A stretch of 50,857 nt of DNA from Selaginella moellendorffii (Eukaryota > Streptophyta > Lycopodiopsida > Selaginellales > Selaginellaceae). Every line of letters starts with the position of its first letter. The stretch's first letter is position 1. The position numbers were made by a program, and so were the translations under genes. This document shows, piece after piece, positions 32,512-42,260 of the stretch. The stretch spans positions 813,912-864,768 of the forward strand of contig NW_003314286.1 in the NCBI RefSeq assembly GCF_000143415.4, in the 5' to 3' direction. The notes under the pieces are model-generated. The model was not told where the DNA came from. It did no database searches and saw nothing but the letters and a program-made list of their open reading frames with translations.

Positions 32512-34626
32512 ATGGATCCCACCGTAGTGAGGATGGGGCTCAAGAACGTATCGCCGCCCAGGAAGAGCGCCTCCCCGAGCCGGATTGGCAAGTTCGAGCT
32601 GGGGAGGACGCTGGGAGAAGGCACATTTGCCAAGGTGAGGTTTGCGAGGAACGTCGAGACTGGCGAACACGTTGCCGTCAAGGTGCTTGACAAGGAGAAG
32701 ATCCTCAAGCACAGGATGGTCGAACAGGTATGCTTTTTTTTTCCTGCTTTTCTCTTTTTCTGGAACATGTCTGAGCGAGCTTGCGATTTTTTTTCTTTCT
32801 TGTGCCACAGATCAAACGAGAAATTTCGACGATGAAGATGGTGAAGCACCCAAACATTGTACAGCTTCATGAGGTCGGTGGATGGTCTCTGTCTCTCTCT
32901 CTTTCGTTTTTTCTGTTCTGCAAGAGACTAATTCGTTTGGTGGCTCTGAATTTATGCCAGGTTCTGGCCAGCAAGACGAAAATCTACCTCGTACTCGAGT
33001 TCGTTGAAGGTGGTGAGCTCTTTGGCAAAATTGTAAGCACTCGACGGGCTGACCGACGCTAATCTCTCCCACTGAATCTGCGCTCTTGTGTGTCTCAGGT
33101 GAAGCACGGCAGGCTCAAAGAGTCTTATGCCAGGAGGTACTTCCAGCAGCTTATAAATGCCGTAGATTACTGCCACAGTCTCGGCGTCTACCACCGGGAC
33201 CTCAAGGTCAGTCAGTGCCTTGTGCATGGAAAAGATCTCGTTTTTGTACTGAAGCTCTTTTGGTTTTTCTGTGCAGCCTGAGAATCTGCTCCTAGACTCA
33301 AATGGCAATTTGAAGGTGTCCGATTTCGGACTCAGCGCGTTGCCTCAACAGTTTCGGGTATGCTGACAAAACTTGCGCTAGCTGGAGATGCATCTTTTGT
33401 TTACGTGTTTTTGCTTGCTCAGGCTGACGGCTTGCTGCACACAACATGTGGGACACCCAACTATGTTGCACCAGAAGTTATTAGCAACAAGGGGTATGAT
33501 GGTGCTCCAGCGGATTTGTGGTCATGCGGGGTCATTCTTTATGTCCTAATGGCCGGGTTCTTGCCGTTCGAGGATTCAAATATTATGAACCTGTACAGAA
33601 AGGTAGGCGACGAATTCCCTACTGTTCGACCGCTGACTATCTGGTGTAGATCTTTCGGGCCGAGTTTAAAGTTCCATCGTGGTTTAGCCCCGGTGTTCGT
33701 AAGCTGCTCGCGCAGTTGCTACATCCAAATCCGAAAAAGGTAGGCTCTGTATTCTCACTACGCATACACAATCCTCATACACGACTCGGTGCTCGGTTAT
33801 ACAGCGCATCACAATACCGCAAATTCTGGAAAACGAATGGTTTAAGAAGGACTACAAGCCCGCAAAGCTTCACCACGAGGAAGATGTGGTTGTAGGGGAC
33901 GTGGAGAGCATTTTCAACGAATCAGGGGTACGTTTCCCTGCACTTTTGTGCTCGAAAGCCGGTCTGATCGTATTTTTCTTGTTGTAGGAGCACACCGGCG
34001 CCGGCTCCTCGGCAAAGCCAGGCTTGATCAATGCGTTCGAGCTTATCTCCATGTCATCGGGACTCGACCTCTCTGGCCTGTTCGAGAAGCAACAGGTAAA
34101 CCAAACCATTCTCGAGTTTGACAAGCAGGAACTCACGCGAGTATTTTTATTCTTGCGCAGGAACCTGTAAAGCAAGAGACTAGATTTACGTCGATGCATT
34201 CCGCAAAGGAGATCATCTCGAAGATAGAGGAGACCGCCAAGCCGCTCGGACTGGATGTCCAACAAAAGCAAAACTTCAAGGTACAAACGAGGCATACAAA
34301 ATGGTTTTGTTTGGTCTGTGCTTGACCGGTTTTGGCTGCGCCGCCAGATGAAGCTACGAAAGTCGAGCTCGCTGGGAAAGAGCTTCTTGTCCATCTCCAC
34401 GGAGGTGTTTGAAGTGAGCCCGGAACTCTACATGGTGGAGCTGAGGAAGTCAGAGGGCGACACACTCGAGTACCGCACGGTAAGCAGAGAAGAATTTTAG
34501 TTGCCTTTCGTTTTCGGACAGCTGACAGAGGAATCTCTTTGTTGTTTCGTGTAGTTTTACAAGAGCTTGTCCTCGAGCTTGAAGGACATCATCTGGTCAT
34601 CAGACGACGATTTGCTGGCGACTTGA
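32512..34626 (+). CDS. CBL-interacting protein kinase (CIPK / SnRK3)
   Basis: A Ser/Thr kinase activated by calcineurin B-like calcium sensors, acting on ion transport and stress signalling. Twelve exons join in frame: 32512-32727, 32811-32873, 32961-33032, 33099-33206, 33277-33357, 33423-33602, 33650-33739, 33805-33927, 33988-34095, 34161-34280, 34348-34479, 34555-34626, giving 454 residues, the usual CIPK length. The Gly loop GEGTFAKV is at 35-42, the ATP-binding Lys at 57, HRDLK at 149-153, DFG at 169-171, and the activation loop with [12 protein letters not shown] ends at about 198. [19 protein letters not shown] from residue 326 is the NAF/FISL motif that binds CBLs and defines the family. 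The PP2C-interaction region is near 380-410 ([20 protein letters not shown]). All introns are 47-87 bp. The start is the first ATG in frame with the kinase; an earlier ATG opens a separate uORF. Confidence 0.95.
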
Positions 34627-35115
34627 AAGCCACGCTCGGTTCTTTTTTCGTGTTTTTCATCTTCTTCCTCCTTTTTTTGCGCGAAGGGTCGTCACTTTGT
34701 ACCATAGCCGGATCGAAAAAAGATCGTCAAAAGATCGTCAAAAGATTCATTTTGTCGAGAAAGGAAGATACACACACAACACATATACTGTAAAAAGAGA
34801 AAATATATTCCTTTTTTTTCTGACTCCTGTAAAAAGAGAAAGGAAAAAGCATTATGTTTTTTTTTTCCGACACCTGTAATAAGAGAGGAAAAAACATCAT
34901 GTTTTTTTTAAGAGGAAAAAAACTATCATTTTTTTTTTCAAGCTTGTCTCTAGAAACAGCTAAATATTTACAAAAAGAGCCTTGGTTTTCGTCCTTCCCT
35001 CTCCGTGTCAAAGTCCTTCAGTCAGGATTAATGTACAAGCTCGTTTTTTTACTTCTTTACCTCCAAAGCTTTGCCTTGAAGAAGTCTGGACTTCTTACAA
35101 ACACCGCCACTGCTC
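34627..35115. repeat. short convergent intergenic region with A/T-rich imperfect repeats
   Basis: Between the CIPK stop and the NC2-alpha stop. 34785-34935 contains three degenerate units with CTGTAAWAAGAGA followed by poly-T tracts. Probably shared 3' UTR or terminator sequence of the two convergent genes. No gene. Confidence 0.55.
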
Positions 35116-36345
35116 TCAGCCATCGTCGTCATCTTCACAGTCGTAGTCGTCTTCTTCCTCGTGGCCCCTCTCGGTGTGCAAATCTAACAGTCCTAACCTC
35201 ATCTTGTCCGATGGTATTTGCGGCCACTCTTCCTCCTCCTCCGCCGCCGCCGCCTCCTCTTTCTCTACACCCGCTGCTACTGCCTCTTTCTCCTTCTTCA
35301 CGTCGCTACACCCTGCTATGTCCCCGTTCTCGTCCAGCCCCATGTTAAGATCAAAGTCCCGGGGCTGTGACTTCCCAACCTGCGCTTGTCCCTGTCCCTG
35401 TTTAGTCGAAGTTGATGTTGTGGTGATCGACGTCGTCGTCTTGGGGCTCCCTATGTTGCTATCAGTATCGGTGCTACCATCGTTATCCATGTCCGCATCC
35501 GCGTCGTCAGATTTGTGGTGAGCTGCTGGTATTTCTAACCTCTCCGGAACCACGTCGCCTCTACCGCCAGAGGTTCCGTTCCTACCTCTCCCCCTGCCTC
35601 GGCCCCTGCCTCTACCCCTTCCTGCTGTAGTGGACTCCTGCGAAAAAAACAAAATTTTTACTCAGTTGGAAGGTTGAAAAAGTAGTTTGGGATCCTGAAG
35701 TCTTACCGATTTTGGTCTCTTGACTTCCTCTTCTTCCGAGCCATTGTCATCTCCGTCCGAGATTTTCCTACAGCACACACAGCGAGGCATGAGCCGCTGG
35801 CCAAAAGAAAATCACCGAAGAAGAAATGGGGGAAACGTAGTTTATACCTTCGGCGGCTACCATTTCTCTCGTCCGCGGTGTCAGAGCCCATGTCTGGAAC
35901 CTTGGAAACTATTTCACGAAGAAAATCAAATACGCTATTAGTTTGGACACATTGCTTCCTGCAAGAAAAAAGGATAAGACTGAGAAGGAAAGCAATCTAG
36001 TACTTACAAATGAGAAGAACTCATCGTCTTGGCCCCCCTCCCCAGAGTTATTTCATACGTCTTGTCACAAAGGTCTTGTAAGAAAAGCTCCAGAGCCTTT
36101 GCTGCGATTCAAGGCGATGGTAAAACAACTCTAGAAAAAAATTCGAATTTTTACTTACAGATCAGCACAGGAGTCGCAAGAGCGATCTTCCCAACTTCCT
36201 CGTCTGCTTGCATTATCTTCTTTATCCTTGCCTGAGCAACAAAAGGAAACAAACGAGCCCTAGTTAACGGCCAAAGCCAAGGAATCAAAACAAAGAAAAA
36301 CAAAAATCCTACCGCAGGGAAGCGTGTGTCGAGCTTCTTCCTCAT
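35116..36345 (-). CDS. NC2-alpha / DRAP1-like histone-fold corepressor
   Basis: NC2-alpha pairs with NC2-beta (Dr1) to bind TBP on DNA and regulate Pol II initiation. Six exons join in frame: 36345-36313, 36231-36159, 36101-36008, 35958-35848, 35767-35707, 35637-35116, giving 297 residues. Residues about 8-85 are the H2A-type histone fold: MRKKLDTRFPAARIKKIMQ, VGKIALATPVLISKALELF, DLCDKTYEITLGRGAKTMS, KQCVQTNSVFDFLREIV. Then come an acidic/basic linker, a (Gly-Arg)n stretch, a Thr/Ser-rich segment, RDFDLNMGLDENGD and an acidic C-terminus. The DLN-containing segment resembles EAR-type repression motifs; that part is inference. The start is the first ATG, directly before the fold. It is transcribed away from another histone-fold gene 313 bp upstream. 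Introns are 50-81 bp. Confidence 0.92.
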
Positions 36346-36658
36346 CTTCGCGACCAAAAAGCTGTGCTTAAACTAGTGACAAAGAACCTCTTTGCGGCAG
36401 CTCTCTCGCCCAATGCGTGGATCACACCCCCGGCGTCCCCAGCACGGCCAAACAAAGAACACGAAGAACACGAAGAATCATCGCCCAAACCCTAACCCTA
36501 GCTCCCGTTGCTCCAAACAACTGCTATTTTTGAACGCTGTTACCGTCAGATCATTTACATCAACGGCCAGGGCTAAAGCCGGCCTTTTTTATAAACCGAG
36601 GAGAATAGTTTTCTTGGTTTTTAATGTTTCCCGCCAAAGTTTGGGGGAGCTAGGGTTT
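36346..36658. promoter_or_regulatory. 313-bp bidirectional promoter between two histone-fold genes
   Basis: Both start codons face outward from this interval. 36487-36501 reads AAACCCTAACCCTAG (two overlapping telo-box units) and 36651-36658 reads TAGGGTTT directly before the ATG at 36659. No TATA box is obvious at normal spacing. Confidence 0.6.
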
Positions 36659-37731
36659 ATGGCTATGGCGGACGATCCAATCCAGGATGTTCTTGTCGAG
36701 GCAGGGCAGCGGCAATCTGGGGCTACTGTAGCGGCGCCTATCGAGACGGAATCGGCCAGCCCTGGAGAAAAGGTCTTGGATGATATCGATGACGGGGTAA
36801 GAAGGGATTGAAATTTATTTCTAATGCGGCATTCCCGTTTCAAGAGAGCGCAAGACGAGGAAGAGTTCAATGGAACATCAGCTGTGCCGCCAGTGGAGCT
36901 CGAGAAAGACTCGAGTGAGAATGCGATTGGTGATGATCCAGACGAGGTGAGAAAGCTTTGTGATCAAAATCGAAGTTCTATAGTTTCCTTCTTTCCAGAT
37001 TACCGAGAAAGAAGGCGGCAGCGAAGCAGAACAGGTTCCTTCCACTCGAAAAGGAAAAGAAGAGCAAAGTTTCTGATTGATTCTTATTCTTTAGGAGGAT
37101 GTCACGAAGGAACAAATGCCCGCAGTAGAGGAAGAAACGAACCGTGAGCCTGGTGAGTTCTAAGGAAAATAAAATTCTCTCTCACAGGCTTTCTATGACA
37201 GATGAATGCATGGAAAGTACTCCGGCAAACGATGGATCCAAGGAAAAGAACGCCACCAACATCAGTGTTTCATTCCCACTGGCCAGGATCAAAAATATCA
37301 TCAAGCTCGACAAAGAAATCAAGGTGGTGGCTCGTCCAGCGCTGATGGCCATCACCCAAGCAGCACAGCAGTTCATCGAGAGCCTAACGTCGATTGCCTT
37401 CTCGGAGATGCTCAAAGGCAAGCGCAAGAGTCTCCGGCTCTCACACCTCGAGGCGGCTGTCAAACGAAAGAGGGAGTTCCTCGACTTCCTGGACGAGTCC
37501 ATGGACATTTTTGAGGAGAAGAAGGACGACAGTGCCGAAGAAGAAGGAGAAGAAGAGGAAGAGAACGACGATCCAAAGGCCAAGAGACAGCAGTTTCATC
37601 CTCCGCCTCCGGGAACCCGATGCATCACGGATTTCTTTGGCAATCGCCAAGCTGAGCCATCAGGTGGACAAGCGTCTAGCTCTGGGAGCTATCATCAACA
37701 GGACCATCAAGTCGAGTGTGGAGACTACTAA
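36659..37731 (+). CDS. NF-YC/POLE4-class histone-fold protein with PIP-like tail
   Basis: Five exons join in frame: 36659-36796, 36845-36946, 36999-37034, 37095-37152, 37202-37731, giving 287 residues. Residues 1-130 are acidic and low in complexity. About 136-205 is an H2A-like histone fold (FPLARIKNIIKLDKEIKVV, LMAITQAAQQFIESLTSIA, RKSLRLSHLEAAVKRKREF), as in the NF-YC, POLE4/Dpb3 and CHRAC families. An acidic stretch follows, then CITDFFGNR at 252-260, which resembles a PCNA-interacting peptide. This suggests a replication- or chromatin-linked protein (a DNA polymerase epsilon or CHRAC-like subunit) rather than a CCAAT-box NF-YC, but the subclass is not settled. Introns 1 and 2 are 48 and 52 bp; the weakest calls are the acceptors at 36844 and 37201. 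Its stop overlaps the stop of the convergent aminopeptidase gene. Confidence 0.82.
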
Positions 37732-39712
37732 TCGACGTTTACGTGCTGGTCCAGTGCTGAGAAGTCCTCGAAGAAGAGCTTGAAGTGGCGGTACGAGTAA
37801 CCAACGTCGTCAACTCCACACATCTCGCGGATGCTGTGCATCGAGAGCTGGGGAGCGCCAACGTCGACCGTTCGGATGCCAACACCGCTAGCTAAGATTG
37901 GCCCGATCGTTGATCCGCAAGCCATATCGTTTCGGACGACGAAATCCTGCCAGAGAAGAAGAAAAATGTTAGCTTTTCTCACGGTTTTCCCCTGGAAAAA
38001 AATTCTTATCACCTGTGTTGGAAGGTCCTGTCGTCTCGCAATCTCCTTGAAAATAAATGACGTGACTGCGTTTGTGGCGTATCGCTGGTTCGCATTATAT
38101 TTCACGACGAGGCCTTTGTGCATCTTTGGCTGGTGATTCTCCTCGTGTTTATCCTGGTCAAGGCGTTTGTTTAGTTCAAAAACATTGTTTTTCCAAGATC
38201 CTTACCATATAGTTTGGATGTAAGCAGTGTGCCATATCAGCGGACACTAGCAGACTTTGCTGGATTGCTTTCTCTACCTGGAAGAGATAACTTCAAGCAA
38301 GAGATAAGTGCGAACGAGTTTACTTACGTTCTGGGAGCTTTCCTCTCCCATGGAGATTGTGATCCGCTTGAGCGCATCCAGCATCACCGGAGAGCCGGCG
38401 CCTTGTGCGGAGTTGGATCCGACTTCCTCGTGGTCGAACAGAGCAACCATTCGCACGATGGTCTCGTTCTCCAGGGAAGCTTCAGAGGTCGAGTCGATAA
38501 GGGCCTGGAGAAAAACGAGTAAGAAAACTGGAAAACAGAGATGGCTTTTTACCTTCAACGAGCAAAAGGACATGCAAAGATTATCGAGCCTGCCAGAGAA
38601 AACAAACTCCTTGAGAGCGCCACCAATGGAGCTGGGCTGGGTGTCACAGACTTGCAGCTCAAAGTCACAAATATCATCGCTTTCGCAGCCTAGCTCCGAA
38701 GAAAGAATCTGAAGACCAGAGTAAACATGAAATTCCTTTGAAGTGTAAAATACCTTTAGAAGGAGAGAATGATGGTGTGCCTCGGCTTTGCTGTTTGCGT
38801 CCTCCGCCACCAAGGCTCCATTTTCATCAGGGAGCGACTTACTCAATTCATCCTACACAAAAACTATGAAAACAATCATTCACTCCAACATAGAACTTCA
38901 CCTTTATACAGGAAGCTAAAACTGGAACGAGCTGTGTTTGGGTATTGATCTTAAACCCCTCAGAAACAGTCCTGAAAACACGATCCAGCACTCGTTAAGA
39001 AAAAGAAGAGGAAAACAAATCGAGCTTTTCGTACTTGTCAAGATGGATAGCTAGCGTTGGTATGCGAAGGATTGGCTCCTTGACGTGAACGAGCTCGTGA
39101 GAGAAGCCATTTCCACGCCTGACCATAACTCTCCCTGCGACTGTAAGGTCCCGATCGAACCAGGTATGCCATAAACCACTGCCATACGTCTGGACTCCCA
39201 GTTCCAGAAATCCTCCTTTGACAATCTTCCAAGCAAAAAACTAACTTCATCAGGGAAGAGAAAAAAATCTACCGGACATGCTAACCTTTGAGCGTGGCTT
39301 GAGCTTTGGACACGGACTATCTGTGTGAGCTCCCACGATAGCAAATCCACAACCAGGGTAAAACCTGGAAAACAAACAATGAACCAAAACTGGAAAGAAA
39401 AAAAAGGAAAAGGTACCTCTTGCCAATAGCAAATGCGACGATAGTGGAGAAATTCCTCGTGAAATAGTAAGTGCCGCCGGGCAAGAGCGCCCAGGAATCC
39501 CTCTCGGACAATTGCGTGAACCCAGCGGCTTCTAGTCTTCGCTTAGCTTCGGCTGGAGAAGAGAAATGGCAATCAAACGCGCCGGCCAGGCACGAATCGC
39601 TAAGTAAAACGATCTTACCGACTGCGTGGAACGGCGTAGGCGCGGCATTGAGGAAAGAGATAAAATCCGAAGCAGTTTCCTGAGCTCCCAGAATCGCCGC
39701 CTTCATCTCCAT
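37728..39712 (-). CDS. aspartyl aminopeptidase (M18 family)
   Basis: A zinc metallopeptidase that removes N-terminal Asp or Glu from peptides, usually cytosolic or vacuolar. Eleven exons join in frame: 39712-39619, 39552-39417, 39364-39286, 39225-39035, 38971-38902, 38852-38754, 38708-38553, 38504-38328, 38277-38206, 38153-38013, 37946-37728, giving 477 residues, the normal family length. Motifs in order: AHTDSP near 89-94 (zinc-ligand His), [24 protein letters not shown] at 299-305 (catalytic Glu), [12 protein letters not shown] at 346-357, [10 protein letters not shown], and SMHSIREM near 440 (C-terminal His). No signal peptide is seen. The start is the first ATG and is directly preceded by TAGGGTTT. 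Several exons are masked in simple ORF searches because of 46-85 bp introns. Confidence 0.95.
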
Positions 39713-39720
39713 AAACCCTA
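39713..39720 (-). promoter_or_regulatory. telo-box abutting the aminopeptidase start codon
   Basis: On the minus strand TAGGGTTT is followed at once by ATG (39712-39710). The same arrangement occurs at 36651-36661. Confidence 0.55.
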
Positions 39721-40246
39721 AATCTGGAAAGATTAAGCTAACCGGTTATATTTAATTAGGAACGAAATTTTAATGTCATCACTAATTCAAAAGAAGAAAT
39801 AAACTTTAATTAAAATTTAATATTTCTAAGTTAAAGGTTTGTTATAATTCATCTATTTAAAAAAATTATAGAATTTATTAAATATTACTAAACTAACATA
39901 GTTATATATCATTTATACATGCTTCAAAAAATAAAACTTATAATAATGTTTTGTATTCATCAAAAAGTTATTCTCATAATCAGAATTAACCTTTCTATTG
40001 TATTTTGCAAAAATGAACACTTCAAAAGAAAACTAAAAATAATGACATTACATCATTCGACTATAATCAATCATATAAAATAAATGATTAATGATACGAT
40101 TTCATAATTAATTTTGAGAACTAAAAAATATATTTTTAGAAAAATTTCTTAAGAATCAAACTCAATCTCTCTATAATGAAAATATAAAAAACAATTTAAT
40201 ATTAATTTAAATACCACTTATTTATAACATATTTATATAAAACAAT
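39721..40246. other. AT-rich intergenic, no gene
   Basis: Contains the upstream region of the aminopeptidase gene. Otherwise nothing is recognisable up to the LTR of element C. Confidence 0.5.
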
Positions 40247-40410
40247 TGTGAGGTTTATGATGCCATATATTAATATTAGCGTAATGGGATTTTGGTAGCT
40301 ATCAGATTGGTTTCAATTTAGACCACTCACTCATGTATATAAACTAGAGTTTTAGGGCTAATTGATATGCACATTTTCTATATTTCCTTTTCATATTCCA
40401 AGCACTCACA
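40247..40410 (+). repeat. 5' LTR of element C (164 bp)
   Basis: TGTGAGGTTTATGATGCC to CCAAGCACTCACA, with TGTATATAAACTAGAGTTTT as the TATA/telo-like core (one base away from TAGGGTTT). Directly followed by TTGGTGGAGGTGAGGGGCA, the putative PBS. Confidence 0.88.
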
Positions 40411-40953
40411 TTGGTGGAGGTGAGGGGCATTTTCCATTGTCCTTAAGAGTGTTTGGATTTAGGATTTTGGTTTAAATTTAACTTTTGAATTGTTTAGATT
40501 TAACATTTTCTATTTCCTTTCTTTTATTCTTTCTTTTCAGGATTTTGGTTTAAATTTAACTTTTCCATTGTCTAGATCTTCCTTTCTTTCTAGTTTTTTT
40601 ATGATTTCTCTTCTTTTACTCTTTCCTTTTTATTCATCTTCATGGCAGAGTAGTAGTCTCTTCCTCTGACTCTAGAGTAGTAGTTGGTGTAATTGTTTGA
40701 TGCTATGCAATTATAATTGAACAACCAAACTAAGTTGATAGCAACATTCATAGCACATAGTACAACTCCTCTTTTTTTTGGTGCCAATTTTTGCATTTAA
40801 CCGGAGTTCTTTCGTAGGAATCCTGGGGATGATATGTACTATTGATTCAATCACTTCACAATAATTGCCACATATCATTTTTGGAATGATACTCGACATT
40901 TACATGAGTTTCCCATGTGTCTCCAAGGGATAGTGTTGTAGTGATACAATGGT

Positions 40954-41521
40954 TTGAGTGCAACCACTCGTGGGGATTGGAGTGTTTTCCATAATGTCTT
41001 CAAACGCACATTTGGACATGCTGATGATTATGATAATGATTTCCAGCAATTGCATCGTCTTTGTCAAGGGCCATCTGAGGTGGTGATCCAATTTAGCGTT
41101 CATTTCCAAAGCCTCTTGCTTCATGTGGAGCTAAATATGTCAGAGAGGATCAAACTAGGAATGTTGTGGCTAGCACTTCGTCAAGATCTTGTCGGATTTA
41201 TACATACACTTGCTCCAGCCACCCTTGACAATACTCTTCGCTTGGCACAATATTATAAGATGTCGTCTCTTCCACTTCTCCCTATACATCCTTCCACTCC
41301 ACTTCTTGTGAGGGATGGTCCTGTTCCAATGGAGGTTGATGCTACTATTGCTCGAATTCAAAGACAAGGGCAAAGATGTGGTTGTGGTTGTGACATTTGC
41401 TATTAGGCATGTGATGAAGTTGATTACACTTATCGGTGTTGTCAGTGTTTTCCAGATTGGTGACCTCCATTTCTTGGGTGGACACCTTGGCGTCAACAAC
41501 ATCTTATTGGTGCTGCTGTAG
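40954..41521 (+). pseudogene. gag remnant (element C)
   Basis: DFQQLHRLCQGPSEVVIQFS and LAPATLDNTLRLAQYYKM align with gag of element B. The frame ends at 41406 inside the zinc knuckle, where the first Cys codon is followed by a TAG. The related frame runs on to 41521. Confidence 0.85.
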
Positions 41522-41564
41522 TGGAAGGTCTAAATACTGAGATGCATCCGGGAAACAAGGAGTC

Positions 41565-42260
41565 ATGCGAGTAACAGAGGGACCTTGCGCGAATAAGTCA
41601 GTGACACCTTCATCTTTTTTTTGGGAGTATCATCAAAGGGTCCACTTAGTACTGATTCATCTAGTGTTTACTTTCCAAGCTCGTTTTTATAACAAAATGT
41701 CTCATATTATTCTCTCCGTGTTGGTTGATATAAGTTCGAGTTTATCTTCTATTGCTCAACCTGTTGCCACATGTTGCCGTCTACACTTGCATCATATGGT
41801 AGAACCAATTTTCATTCATTATAGCAACGGCCGTACACATGCATGTGCATGAGATGAGGTAAACCTGATTGTGCATGTGGGTGATCTTGAGCTTGAATTA
41901 CAGTCATTGTAGGTGGTGCCAAGTCAAGCTTTTGACCTCATCATTGGTATGGGTTGTAGCGCAATCATGCTAAATATGACTTTGAGGCTTTTCCCCTTTA
42001 TCTCATACTTCCTTGTATTTCATTTATTCCTCTCACTTTCATACCACTTCATCCTTCTACTTCTACCTCTACTTCTATTACTTTTGTCTTCCCACTACTT
42101 CCTTGTACATTTCTATTTTGTTCTACTCTTCCCTTTTTTATTCTTCCAACAATCTTTGTATTATAGTGGTTGACCAGCTTATGAAGGAGTATGCTAATTT
42201 CTTTGAATTTGACCTATCATCTGGGGCCAAGATTGCCACATGTCATTTGATTCCAATTAG
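41565..42260 (+). pseudogene. protease region (element C)
   Basis: SVLVDISSSLSSIAQPVAT is the protease active-site segment with the Thr-Gly of DTGSS lost. Downstream similarity to 10640-11030 in element A continues to about 42260, where the nested composite repeat begins. Confidence 0.8.

Noticed and set aside
35174-35521. Plus-strand Ser/Pro-rich ORF over the NC2-alpha last exon
   Set aside because: Antisense shadow of the acidic coding sequence.
36392-36658. An upstream extension of the histone-fold protein to 36392
   Set aside because: The open frame crosses the shared promoter with telo-boxes, and the family does not need these residues. The ATG at 36659 is preferred.
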